Part shown: piece after piece, positions 7,833 through 15,102 of the stretch
How the letters are laid out: the number at the start of each line of letters is the position of its first letter
Numbering within the stretch: position 1 is the first letter of the stretch
Source of the DNA: an uncultured Fidelibacterota bacterium
Lineage (GTDB): Bacteria; Marinisomatota; Marinisomatia; Marinisomatales; UBA1611
DNA length: 22,656 nt
Assembly (NCBI GenBank): GCA_913043185.1
Contig: CAJWMI010000021.1
Span: 1 to 22,656, forward strand
Reading direction: 5' to 3'
Notes under the pieces: generated by a model
Told to the model about the DNA's origin: nothing
What the model saw: only the letters and a program-made list of their open reading frames with translations
Databases searched by the model: none
Position numbers and translations under genes: made by a program

Positions 7833-8234
7833 TTACTCTATACGGATATATCCAGCTTTTGGATGCCAGGTAAATATTTTTGACTCCCCAAAAAACTTAA
7901 GCTTGGATATAACAAACTCATAAGTATTTGGTTTACCTTTGCCAACCGAGTAGGAAACGCTCCTTGTAGAAGCAAAACCTGTCTCCAAGGACGCCTCGTA
8001 TCCAGCTGTCAGGATAACTCTCTTCTCATCTAATAATTTTCTAGATGAATTTCTTTCCAGTAAGAATCCTTCTAAATAATCTAGAGGCTTGTTTGTTAGG
8101 TTCGTCAACTGAACGTTTACAACGATTCTCTTTTCATCTACATATCTTGGTGTCACTGTAATCTCAAATGGTCTGCCTTCTTGAGAGAAGACGAAGCCCA
8201 CTAGGACAATGATAGCAATTAATTGTCTACGCAT
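7833..8234 (-). CDS. hypothetical exported protein, 133 aa
   Basis: Not recognised. A clear signal peptide (MRRQLIAIIVLVGFVFSQ, cleaved before E or Q) precedes a soluble, beta-rich region with alternating hydrophobic residues (FEITVTPRYVDEKRIVVNVQL), which resembles an immunoglobulin-like or other beta-sandwich fold. It is a complete single-gene unit: about 200 bases separate it from the aminotransferase, and a strong terminator follows. TTGACT and TAATAT-like boxes lie upstream, but spacing is poor and AT-rich DNA makes them unreliable. Confidence 0.65.
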   Translation of the reverse strand: MRRQLIAIIVLVGFVFSQEGRPFEITVTPRYVDEKRIVVNVQLTNLTNKPLDYLEGFLLERNSSRKLLDEKRVILTAGYEASLETGFASTRSVSYSVGKGKPNTYEFVISKLKFFGESKIFTWHPKAGYIRIE

Positions 8235-8310
8235 GCTTAATATTATTAGAAATATTTGAAAGTCAAAAGCGAAAGATTTAATTAGAATAATTATTTATTA
8301 TTTATACTTT

Positions 8311-8430
8311 TTACTCTTCTTCATCAATATCATGGGCACTAGAGCCTGAAGATTTTACATAAAAATTTTCATATAAATAATAACCCAATACTGAGAACAA
8401 AAATGCCCATGCGATTATTGTTATATCCAT
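8311..8430 (-). CDS. 39-aa small membrane protein
   Basis: A short ORF, MDITIIAWAFLFSVLGYYLY… ending HDIDEEE, with one transmembrane segment (about residues 3-20) and an acidic cytoplasmic or periplasmic tail. AAGGA lies about nine bases before the ATG, and the gene begins 18 bases after the aminotransferase stop, so it is probably the last gene of that transcript. The membrane-anchor-plus-acidic-tail layout resembles small accessory subunits, but no family is recognised. Confidence 0.6.
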   Translation of the reverse strand: MDITIIAWAFLFSVLGYYLYENFYVKSSGSSAHDIDEEE

Positions 8431-8448
8431 TTTTTCTTTTCCTTATAA

Positions 8449-9642
8449 TTAATAATTATTTAATACTCCTTTAATTATATCAATATCTGATTCAAAAGTA
8501 TCTTGCTCTAGAGGCCCAAAAGAAAAACGAAAAAATTGTTTTAATGAAGATTCTTTTCCTAATCTTTTCATATCACAGTCTGTCCCCTTAAGGATTGCTG
8601 CGCCATGTTTAAAAAGAGCCTGATTAAACTCTTCTGCATCTAGACCATCCGGCAGTCTGCACCAATGGTAAAACCCGCCCTCGCCTGAAAACAGTTCTAG
8701 ACCAAGCTTTTTAAATGCCTCTCCATATCTTCGTCTCTGGTGAGAATAATAATCTGGAATAGCATTGACAGCAAGGTCTGTCCTAGATTGATCAAATAAT
8801 CTTTCAGCATACAACTGTGACGGCCTTGACACGCCTCCCATCCCAAAAGAAGAAAAATTACCTAAGATTTTTATATGATGGTGGGATGCAATAACCCATC
8901 CAACTCGGATACCAGGCGCCTGAAAACCTTTTGTAGCCGCACCAGCTATAAACAAGTTTGAATCATTGATTGATTTTAAATATTTGGCTGCACTAATTGG
9001 GGGACTATGAAATAATTCGTAAGCCTCATCAATAAGTAATCCTGTATCACTATTCATAGACTCCGCTACTAATGCGTTTAAATCATCTCCATATCTCGTA
9101 ATTCCTGTAGGATTGCAAGGGTTACTAAGTAATATTAATTTTCTTTTTGAGCCACCTTCTCCTTTATAATCACTTACAGACGGATAAAAATTATTATGAA
9201 CTCCACTTTCTACTATTGAATAATTACGCTTTGTTAGTTTAAGCATATCGTAATATGGAGTGTACTCAGTTGATGCAACTTGAATTTGAATATCATCATA
9301 TAATAATGTTAGTATAGCTAGAAGCCCCGGACGACCGCCAGCAAATATCATTACATTTTCGTAATTAATATCGGCATCATAATAATGATTATAATAGGCT
9401 GCTATTGTTTTTCTTAGAGATGGTATTCCCCATGCTTTCGGATATTTTAAGTCTTCTGGATTAATATTAATAGTCTCTGGCATTTTGGGGCCGCCAGGTA
9501 ATTGAGTTGTTAATGGATACCCCTGGCTCCAAGGATGTGTTCCTGGATTACCCATGTATTTACCAAACGAATTCTGAAATGCATAAAGAGTCTCATATAT
9601 ACCCATGGGTGGAATAGGATTGATAAAACTATTTTTTTTCAT
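8449..9642 (-). CDS. PLP-dependent class I/II aminotransferase
   Basis: A 397-aa fold-type I aminotransferase of normal length. The PLP lysine is K238 (AATKGF), with N177 in the NPCNPTG motif, D205 and Y208 in DEAYELF, and the substrate carboxylate-binding arginine R372 (FFRFSFG). It belongs to the aspartate/tyrosine/alanine aminotransferase-like group; the amino donor and acceptor cannot be told from sequence. No signal peptide, so cytoplasmic. The ATG has no Shine-Dalgarno but is preceded six bases away by an extended -10 (TGCTATAAT), which suggests a leaderless or nearly leaderless mRNA. Followed by the 39-aa membrane protein. Confidence 0.92.
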   Translation of the reverse strand: MKKNSFINPIPPMGIYETLYAFQNSFGKYMGNPGTHPWSQGYPLTTQLPGGPKMPETININPEDLKYPKAWGIPSLRKTIAAYYNHYYDADINYENVMIFAGGRPGLLAILTLLYDDIQIQVASTEYTPYYDMLKLTKRNYSIVESGVHNNFYPSVSDYKGEGGSKRKLILLSNPCNPTGITRYGDDLNALVAESMNSDTGLLIDEAYELFHSPPISAAKYLKSINDSNLFIAGAATKGFQAPGIRVGWVIASHHHIKILGNFSSFGMGGVSRPSQLYAERLFDQSRTDLAVNAIPDYYSHQRRRYGEAFKKLGLELFSGEGGFYHWCRLPDGLDAEEFNQALFKHGAAILKGTDCDMKRLGKESSLKQFFRFSFGPLEQDTFESDIDIIKGVLNNY

Positions 9643-9648
9643 ATGATT

Positions 9649-9657
9649 ATTATAGCA
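9649..9657 (-). promoter_or_regulatory. extended -10 promoter element of the aminotransferase gene
   Basis: On the minus strand TGCTATAAT ends six bases before the ATG. A TGn extension compensates for the lack of a clear -35. Transcription would start at or very near the start codon. Confidence 0.5.
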
Positions 9658-9676
9658 TCCAGTTAATTGACTAGTA

Positions 9677-11521
9677 TTAATTAATTAGGCTACCGATCAA
9701 ATTATCACCATCGCCATTTTTTTGAGAATTTTCATAAATATCTTCTAACCTTTTTATGCCATCTTGGTACCAATATTCCCATTTCCCGTTCTTTATTCCC
9801 ATTTTATAGACTCCATTAACTCTTATCTGACCATTTTTATACCATTCTCTATATTTCCCGTTTAGAATATTATTGCTCCAGTGAGTCTCTTTTTCTCTGC
9901 TGCCTTTAACATAATAAATTGTCCATTTACCTTCTTTTTTACCTTTTTTATATGTACCACTGATGCGACTGTTTCCATCAGAATAATAATATGTCCACTT
10001 ATCATTTTTTTTATTTTGGTAATACGATGATTTTAGCCTTTTATTTCCATTAGCATACCAGTATATCCATTTCCCATGTCTCTTTCCATTAACATAACTT
10101 TTTTTTGATTTTAATTTTCCACCAGCATACCATTCAGTTCTTTCACCATCTTCTATAGTTACAATAGATTTATTTTTTTTACGTGCTTTGGATGGGTGTA
10201 TAATTTTTCCAATTTTTTTATCATTTTCCCAGCTTATCTCAAGCTGCGCTTGTAGTGTGGAATCCCATACTGTCCACTTACCATTTTTTTTATTATTGAA
10301 ATATTTTCCAGTACTGTCAATATACCCGTCCTCATTCCACCAGGTCCAGATACCATCTTTTTTCCCTTTGTCCCAGTTTTCAGTTGTTTGAATTTGGCCA
10401 TCAATATACCATGTAGTGTAAGAGGTCTTATTGTCTTTCTCAGTATAGCTTGCTGCATTTCTCCAAATCCACTCGTACCAGCGAACCCATTGACCATTTA
10501 ATTGCCCATTATCATAACCACCTTTTGTTTTTTTATTGCCATCATCATACCAATATGTCCAAATATCCTGTTTCTTATTTTCTACATAATGACCCTCTGA
10601 TTTCTTTTCTCCGTTCTCATACCATTCTACCCATATACCATTTTTTTGACCATTGATATATGCACCTTTTTCCTTCTTTTGACCATTCAAATGCCACTTC
10701 GTCCATGTGCCTATTTTTTTATATAACAATAAGTTGTTCTCAACAGATTGTTTGATTACGGAACCTTTTTCTTGTTTCTGACCATTAGAATACCAAGTGG
10801 TGATTAATCCATTTGGCGTGCCATCATTATAACTAATTTTTTTAGATGTTTGTCCATTAGGAAAATATTCAAACCATGTTTCATGCTTTCTCCCAAAAAG
10901 ATACTTTCCCTTTGACTTGGCCTGAGTATTATCATACCACTCTCTTGAATATCCATGCAAAACACCATTTTTCCAGACACTTGTTTTCATTTTTTGACCG
11001 CTAGCATACCATTCCTTTGATGAGCCATGTTTTAAGCCATCCTTAATTCTTATGTCAATCTTATTATTACCGTTTTCCCATTTATCGATGATTCTTCCGT
11101 TATACTTTTGACTTTTATCAATTGTATAGAATAAACTTTTATCAACTACAACACTATCTAGAGGTAAAACTGTTTTCAGTTTAATTGTTTTCTTGTCTTC
11201 TATTTTTATAGTTACAGGTTTATTAGAAATAACTATTGGCTTGGTTGTATCTGCATTATCTATGAGTACTATATTTTTTTCTATAGACTCGATAGGTGTT
11301 ATCTTAGGTTCAGTAGTGATAGTATCTGTGATCTGCTGATCAATAATCAACTTTTCAGATATTATCTCCTGCTTTACTATAGTATCCTGCTTGTTCTCAG
11401 TAATTAGTAAGGGGTTAACATTCTCGATAAAAATCCTTCCAAACTGATTTTGGCCTAATAGCATGGCCTGAAAAATCATAAAAAATAATAAATAAAATAA
11501 AGCCCGAAGATTAAGAGGCAT
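9677..11521 (-). CDS. large exported YwqK/MORN-like repeat protein (about 17 repeats)
   Basis: A 614-aa protein. A hydrophobic N-terminus ending …LLGQ is a signal peptide. Residues about 30-130 are a low-complexity Thr/Ile/Lys/Val linker. From about 130 to 600 there are roughly 17 units of about 24 residues of the G-x-W-x-x-W-x-x-N-G-x-K-x-x-G-x-Y pattern, with two longer irregular units (after QKQEKG and near KIIHPSKARKK). It should form a long beta-stack outside the cytoplasm. It is the largest of three such proteins within 6 kb, and only five bases separate it from the 74-aa membrane gene upstream, so it sits at the end of a short operon. Antitoxin, adhesion or scaffold roles are all possible; none is shown. 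Confidence 0.85.
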   Translation of the reverse strand: MPLNLRALFYLLFFMIFQAMLLGQNQFGRIFIENVNPLLITENKQDTIVKQEIISEKLIIDQQITDTITTEPKITPIESIEKNIVLIDNADTTKPIVISNKPVTIKIEDKKTIKLKTVLPLDSVVVDKSLFYTIDKSQKYNGRIIDKWENGNNKIDIRIKDGLKHGSSKEWYASGQKMKTSVWKNGVLHGYSREWYDNTQAKSKGKYLFGRKHETWFEYFPNGQTSKKISYNDGTPNGLITTWYSNGQKQEKGSVIKQSVENNLLLYKKIGTWTKWHLNGQKKEKGAYINGQKNGIWVEWYENGEKKSEGHYVENKKQDIWTYWYDDGNKKTKGGYDNGQLNGQWVRWYEWIWRNAASYTEKDNKTSYTTWYIDGQIQTTENWDKGKKDGIWTWWNEDGYIDSTGKYFNNKKNGKWTVWDSTLQAQLEISWENDKKIGKIIHPSKARKKNKSIVTIEDGERTEWYAGGKLKSKKSYVNGKRHGKWIYWYANGNKRLKSSYYQNKKNDKWTYYYSDGNSRISGTYKKGKKEGKWTIYYVKGSREKETHWSNNILNGKYREWYKNGQIRVNGVYKMGIKNGKWEYWYQDGIKRLEDIYENSQKNGDGDNLIGSLIN

Positions 11522-11526
11522 AATAT

Positions 11527-11751
11527 TTAATCATTAAACAGTTTATGGTTATAGTTTCCTTTTTTCCATAAATACAAGGTATATACTCTTAAGCATATGC
11601 TAAAAAATACGACTAATAGAATTATCGATGATAAATCAAAAATAATTATTTTTACCATATGTTGATATAATAAGCATAGAGTCATACCTAATGCTGTTCC
11701 AAACATCATTGTGATAAAATGAGAAAGCTGAGTTAATCCCCTTAAAGACAT
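11527..11751 (-). CDS. two-helix membrane protein, 74 aa
   Basis: A 74-aa protein with two hydrophobic segments (about residues 10-30 and 35-58) and a basic-polar C-terminus. Not recognised. GAGG lies six bases before the ATG and overlaps the stop of the 61-aa gene upstream, so the two are translationally coupled. The repeat protein begins five bases after its stop. Its place directly before an exported repeat protein could mean a role in that protein's membrane handling, but this is speculation from position. Confidence 0.65.
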   Translation of the reverse strand: MSLRGLTQLSHFITMMFGTALGMTLCLLYQHMVKIIIFDLSSIILLVVFFSICLRVYTLYLWKKGNYNHKLFND

Positions 11752-11760
11752 ATTTAACCT

Positions 11761-11946
11761 CTATTTATTTTTAATTATGTTTTTTACCATTTTTCGAAAA
11801 TTATCATCAACAGTGAAATAATGTCCTCTTTCCTCATGAATGCTAACACCAGAATGATGATACTCTTCTATATGATGAGCAAATTCAATAATATCGACTT
11901 CGACTTCAATACCTTTACTATCTTTTATAACGATTTTTTCTTTCAT
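11761..11946 (-). CDS. small cytoplasmic protein, 61 aa
   Basis: A 61-aa charged, soluble protein with a cluster of His and Glu (FAHHIEEYHHSGVSIHEERGHYF). This pattern could bind a metal, though no known motif is recognised. It is the first gene of a coupled set with the 74-aa membrane protein and the 614-aa repeat protein. TTGAAC and TATATA spaced by 16 bases lie just upstream of the ATG and may be its promoter; in DNA this AT-rich the match is weak. Confidence 0.6.
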   Translation of the reverse strand: MKEKIVIKDSKGIEVEVDIIEFAHHIEEYHHSGVSIHEERGHYFTVDDNFRKMVKNIIKNK

Positions 11947-12000
11947 TTATATATTACATAAATAAAAGAGTTCAAGAATGCAGGCTTTGATTATTTAATA

Positions 12001-12117
12001 TTATTTTTGATTTTTTGGTCTACGATATTTTTTCCAATGATCTTTGGGCTTTATATTTTCTTTATTATCACCAAGAATAATATGTTCAACTTTTTGCAAT
12101 ATTTTTAAAAAAGACAT
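12001..12117 (-). CDS. 38-aa basic peptide coupled to the RidA-like gene
   Basis: A short ORF, MSFLKILQKVEHIILG… ending YRRPKNQK, with an amphipathic N-terminal helix and a strongly basic tail. It has the best Shine-Dalgarno in the window: AGGAGG five bases before the ATG, overlapping the stop codon of the RidA-like gene. That makes translation likely. No family is recognised; an RNA-binding or membrane-surface role is possible from composition only. Confidence 0.65.
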   Translation of the reverse strand: MSFLKILQKVEHIILGDNKENIKPKDHWKKYRRPKNQK

Positions 12118-12128
12118 TTTGTCCTCCT

Positions 12129-12581
12129 TTACTTTATTAGTTTAGCAATACAGTCTATTTCAACGAGTATACCTTCTCCTAATTCTGCACCCCCGAATGT
12201 TGTTCTTGCAGGCTTGTGATTTTTAAAATATCGAACGTATTCTTCACTCATTGTACCCCAATCATCACCATCAGCTAATATGCAAGTGCATTTTACTATG
12301 TCATCCATAGTCGCATTATGTTTTTGTAATATATTATTGATATTCTCCATTGCTTGTTTGACTTGTGGTCTAATTCCACCTTCAACGATTTTATTATAAT
12401 CATTTTCTACGTTTCCAATTTGTCCAGATATATAAAGGATGTCACCAACGAGAACAGATTCTGAATATGGGACAGACTCTAATTTATGCGGATAATATGT
12501 TGTTTTGTTATTCTTAGAATTTTCGCAACTAAAAAACGCGAACAATATTAGTGAAAGTATAATTAGATATTTTTTCATCAT
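12129..12581 (-). CDS. RidA/YjgF-family lipoprotein
   Basis: A 150-aa protein with a lipoprotein signal (lipobox AFFSC, Cys19) followed by one RidA/YjgF domain (about 30-150). RidA enzymes hydrolyse reactive enamine/imine intermediates from PLP enzymes. The carboxylate-binding arginine R126 (PARTTFG) and E141 (VEIDCIA) of active RidA are both present. Export is unusual, because classic RidA is cytosolic; an envelope substrate is implied but unknown. Two adjacent ATGs start the gene, and TAGATTTA ends three bases before the first, which predicts a leaderless mRNA. The 38-aa gene follows. Confidence 0.88.
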   Translation of the reverse strand: MMKKYLIILSLILFAFFSCENSKNNKTTYYPHKLESVPYSESVLVGDILYISGQIGNVENDYNKIVEGGIRPQVKQAMENINNILQKHNATMDDIVKCTCILADGDDWGTMSEEYVRYFKNHKPARTTFGGAELGEGILVEIDCIAKLIK

Positions 12582-12584
12582 TAC

Positions 12585-12592
12585 TAAATCTA
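12585..12592 (-). promoter_or_regulatory. -7 element (TAGATTTA) of the RidA-like gene
   Basis: Minus-strand TAGATTTA matches seven of eight positions of the TAGATTTG box found before other genes here and lies three bases before the ATG. No TTTG is seen at the expected -33 distance. Confidence 0.5.
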
Positions 12593-12623
12593 CGAATTAT
12601 TGTTTTACGATATTTTCAGTTTA

Positions 12624-12663
12624 ACTAATAAAAAACCCCACAATTGTGGGGTTTTTTATTAGT
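12624..12663. terminator. 40-bp perfect palindrome, bidirectional rho-independent terminator
   Basis: Two perfect 20-base arms (12624-12643 and 12644-12663) with a CCCCAC/GTGGGG core and A6/T6 flanks can terminate transcription in both directions. It lies just after the stop of the tandem cupin gene and upstream of the RidA promoter. Its core matches the hairpins of the other modules. Confidence 0.92.
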
Positions 12664-12681
12664 AGATAATTCTAAAAAATA

Positions 12682-13404
12682 TTATTCTTTAACTGATCTA
12701 AGCTTCTTGTGTTCAAAAAGAATAACTTTGACAGTATTATCACCAATATTTTTCATTTGATGTGTAGTTATTGTATTTCTATGACCAACAAAACCATTGG
12801 GCACTTCACTCTCATTTACGGTTCCATCTGGACTCGTACCTTGTAATTTCCCGCCCGTGATACCATAAATAGTCATAACACCATGCTGGTGCATATTATC
12901 ACTTTGTCCAGGAGCAAAAGTCACCTCTAAGACCTTAACATCTTCATTCTCTAGTAATACCTTATACACATCTGGTGACACTTTCTCAGGAAGGATGAGT
13001 CTTTCTTTAGAATCTGATGTCGTCTCTGAATTTTTTCGCTCTACAAGAATAATTTTAATGGTATTGTCACCGATATTTTTTACCTGGTGTCTTACTTTTT
13101 CTTTGTTATGACCAACAAACCCCGTTGAAATTTCTCTTTCATTAACAGTTCCATCTGGGAGAGTAACCTGCGCCTTACCCCCTTGGAGAAGATAGAAAGT
13201 AACAGGATTATGATCATGCATATTATCACTTTGTCCAGGTGCGAAAGTCACCTCTAATACCTTAACATCTTCATTCTCTAGCAATACCTTATACACATCC
13301 GGCGATACTTCTTCTGGTAGCAATAGCTTATCCTTTGAGGAACATGAAATAAATAAAAATAATATAGTTGAGATTAATAATCTTATCATGGACTTGCCTT
13401 TCAT
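12682..13404 (-). CDS. tandem-cupin lipoprotein (internally duplicated)
   Basis: A 240-aa protein with a lipoprotein signal (lipobox FISC) and two consecutive cupin-like domains of about 105 residues. Both contain the shared block SPDVYKVLLENEDVKVLEVT, then APGQSDNMH, PDGTVNE, GFVGH and KNIGDNT, so they arose by duplication. Metal-type histidines are present in NMHDHNP and NMHQHGV and in HQ(V/M)KNI. Such lipoproteins occur near sugar- or small-molecule-handling genes, but the ligand is unknown. A second ATG at 13389 with AAAGG seven to eight bases upstream is an alternative start. It has its own promoter (TTTG-N19-TAGAATAT) and the palindromic terminator. Confidence 0.82.
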   Translation of the reverse strand: MKGKSMIRLLISTILFLFISCSSKDKLLLPEEVSPDVYKVLLENEDVKVLEVTFAPGQSDNMHDHNPVTFYLLQGGKAQVTLPDGTVNEREISTGFVGHNKEKVRHQVKNIGDNTIKIILVERKNSETTSDSKERLILPEKVSPDVYKVLLENEDVKVLEVTFAPGQSDNMHQHGVMTIYGITGGKLQGTSPDGTVNESEVPNGFVGHRNTITTHQMKNIGDNTVKVILFEHKKLRSVKE

Positions 13405-13431
13405 AGATGATTTATTATTTAAATAACGCGC

Positions 13432-13462
13432 ATATTCTACTCATTATTCAATAACCATCAAA
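13432..13462 (-). promoter_or_regulatory. FCB-type promoter (TTTG-N19-TAGAATAT) of the tandem cupin gene
   Basis: TTTG at 13459-13462, a 19-base spacer, then TAGAATAT at 13432-13439. Spacing fits the Bacteroidota -33/-7 arrangement; the -7 keeps TAGA but not TTTG. Leader to the ATG is 27 bases. Confidence 0.5.
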
Positions 13463-13483
13463 CACCACAAATCATTATAAGTT

Positions 13484-13636
13484 TTATTCGTCTGCCCAAT
13501 TAATAAAAACTATAGCAAAAATGACTGTAAGAAAAAATGCGATAATATGACCATCTATAAGCCACTTGATACTCAGCCAACATAGTGGGATTATTAGGAC
13601 TAATTTATCACCATGCATTTTTAGAAATTCTCTCAT
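13484..13636 (-). CDS. 50-aa small membrane protein
   Basis: An ORF of 50 codons, MREFLKMHGDKLVLIIPLCW… ending FINWADE. It has two hydrophobic segments (about residues 12-27 and 30-46), probably a membrane hairpin. There is no Shine-Dalgarno, but TAGATTTG ends four bases before the ATG, the same arrangement as at the SUMF1-like, ADP-ribosylglycohydrolase and RidA-like genes, which argues that it is a real leaderless gene. Not recognised; too short for many gene callers. Confidence 0.65.
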   Translation of the reverse strand: MREFLKMHGDKLVLIIPLCWLSIKWLIDGHIIAFFLTVIFAIVFINWADE

Positions 13637-13640
13637 ATAC

Positions 13641-13648
13641 CAAATCTA
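13641..13648 (-). promoter_or_regulatory. -7 element (TAGATTTG) of the 50-aa gene
   Basis: Minus-strand TAGATTTG, four bases before the ATG. The upstream sequence has TTTGGAATGAT and TTTTTTG, related to the block seen in the other modules. Confidence 0.6.
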
Positions 13649-13680
13649 CAAAAAATCATTCCAAATATGTTTCAACCTTT

Positions 13681-15012
13681 TTATTTTGCTATTCTGAATC
13701 CAAAATGATCATTTCCTTTAAATTGCTCATCTTTCGCTCTAGCTGATGCTTTTAATGTGGCTTGATGATAATTCCAAGATCCTCCCCTTCTGACTTTTAA
13801 TCCACTATCAACAGTATTAACAGGGTCTATGGCATTATTAGAGTCATTGTAATATTCAGAGTTATACCAATCTTCAATCCATTCCCAAACATTGCCTGCC
13901 ATATTATATAAACCATAAGGATTAGGTTCATTTATTTTTACATCTAACACATGGCCTCGAGAAGGATTTTCTCCTAAAAAATTCCATATAGCACTTGTGC
14001 CATCACCATAAACATTTCCATCGGCTGTGGCATAGATAAAACCTGCACCTCCCCTTGCTGCAAACTCCCACTGAGCTTCAGTAGGTAATTTAACATCATA
14101 AAATAATGTAAATGCTTTTGCACCATACCATTTGATAAATGTTGCAGGCCAATGACTAACTTCCAACAATGTTGGTAGATTATTAGGGAAATCTGCTAAT
14201 TCTTCCCACTCATTATAATCATTCAATAAAACAGATGTATCAAGTTGGTGTGATTCATCACTATAATTGTAATAATTGGTTAGTTCTAACCAATTAAATT
14301 CTTCAGGATCTGAAGGATTCTTAACATAAAACCATTCATTTGTAATATTTAATTCATCATAACCTATATATGCGATATTCAAGGGGTTCTCTGGTTCTAT
14401 CACTCCAGTAAATGAATCATCATCTCCATCAGCATTATCATGATCCTTCATCACTCTAGTTCCACTTAAGTTGTATAGAGACATCCCTCTATATTCTTCA
14501 GGTGCCTCTTCTGAACCGAATACAAGCAGGTCTCCCATATTTGGTCCAGGATTTGTTTCAATCTGAACTTCCAATAACCCAGATGAAAAAGCTCCATTTA
14601 AGAAATGAACATATTGCTCATTTGTAATCTCTGTCTCACTAATTTGAAAAGAATTTAATGTCACATCGTGTAAATAAGCGTCATATCCACCTGGTGGTCC
14701 CTGATAATTGCTTTCGCTTTCACCCATTGTCATAGATCCTCCGGGTATATTTTTAAAAATTATACTACTATGGAGACTAAATAAATCATCATGCCAACAA
14801 TTATCAATAACACAATCTACTGTTGCACAGATATCGAATATATTTATGTAGCCATCATTATTGAAATCACATTGGGAACCATCAAAGCAATTTATCAAGA
14901 TGCAATCAACTTCAGCAGCAATATCCAAAGAATCTAATTGCCCATCACTATTAAAATCACACTGTCCCCAAATCAAGTTAACAAATAGTAATAATGGTAA
15001 ATATCTTTGCAT
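13681..15012 (-). CDS. secreted dockerin-like + SUMF1/FGE-fold protein
   Basis: A 443-aa secreted protein. A signal peptide ends …LIWGQ (residue 17). Residues 18-72 hold two dockerin-like calcium loops (CDFNSDGQLD and CDFNNDGYIN) with paired cysteines. From about 84 to the end is a formylglycine-generating-enzyme/SUMF1 fold: LPTEAQWEFAARGG, GNVWEWIEDWY, RRGGSWNY and terminal GFRIAK. The two cysteines that bind copper and do catalysis in true FGE, in the GGS…AR stretch, are replaced here (GGSWNYHQATLKASARA), so it probably is not a sulfatase activator. Fold members without them often bind ligands or have other oxidase roles. The ATG at 15012, not a TTG two codons earlier, is the start because that TTG is part of the promoter box. 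Confidence 0.85.
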   Translation of the reverse strand: MQRYLPLLLFVNLIWGQCDFNSDGQLDSLDIAAEVDCILINCFDGSQCDFNNDGYINIFDICATVDCVIDNCWHDDLFSLHSSIIFKNIPGGSMTMGESESNYQGPPGGYDAYLHDVTLNSFQISETEITNEQYVHFLNGAFSSGLLEVQIETNPGPNMGDLLVFGSEEAPEEYRGMSLYNLSGTRVMKDHDNADGDDDSFTGVIEPENPLNIAYIGYDELNITNEWFYVKNPSDPEEFNWLELTNYYNYSDESHQLDTSVLLNDYNEWEELADFPNNLPTLLEVSHWPATFIKWYGAKAFTLFYDVKLPTEAQWEFAARGGAGFIYATADGNVYGDGTSAIWNFLGENPSRGHVLDVKINEPNPYGLYNMAGNVWEWIEDWYNSEYYNDSNNAIDPVNTVDSGLKVRRGGSWNYHQATLKASARAKDEQFKGNDHFGFRIAK

Positions 15013-15015
15013 GGA

Positions 15016-15043
15016 CAAATCTACCCATCATCCCACAAACAAA
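15016..15043 (-). promoter_or_regulatory. conserved block ending TAGATTTG, promoter of the SUMF1-like gene
   Basis: The minus strand reads TTTGTTTG, TGGGATGATGGG, TAGATTTG, then three bases and ATG. It is 28 bases long, near-identical to copies at 18777 and 19668. The leading TTTG is shared with the U-tract of the terminator before it. Confidence 0.75.
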
Positions 15044-15066
15044 AAACCTCACTAGTGTGAGGTTTT
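15041..15066 (-). terminator. rho-independent terminator of the 95-aa gene
   Basis: Ten-base arms 15043-15052 and 15057-15066 (AAAACCTCAC/GTGAGGTTTT) with a 4-nt loop and a T6 tract on the minus strand that merges with the next promoter block. Confidence 0.85.
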
Positions 15067-15102
15067 ATTAGTTATAGGCATTCTAATTCGTTGTGGAAAA
15101 TT

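Noticed and set aside
10188..10656. Open frames in other frames within the 614-aa repeat gene.
   Set aside because: Same repeat-driven shadow effect; composition and lack of start signals argue against coding.
5560..11521. Calling the YwqK-like proteins antitoxins of a toxin-antitoxin locus.
   Set aside because: The name comes from one characterised relative; these are exported and no toxin domain is recognisable nearby.
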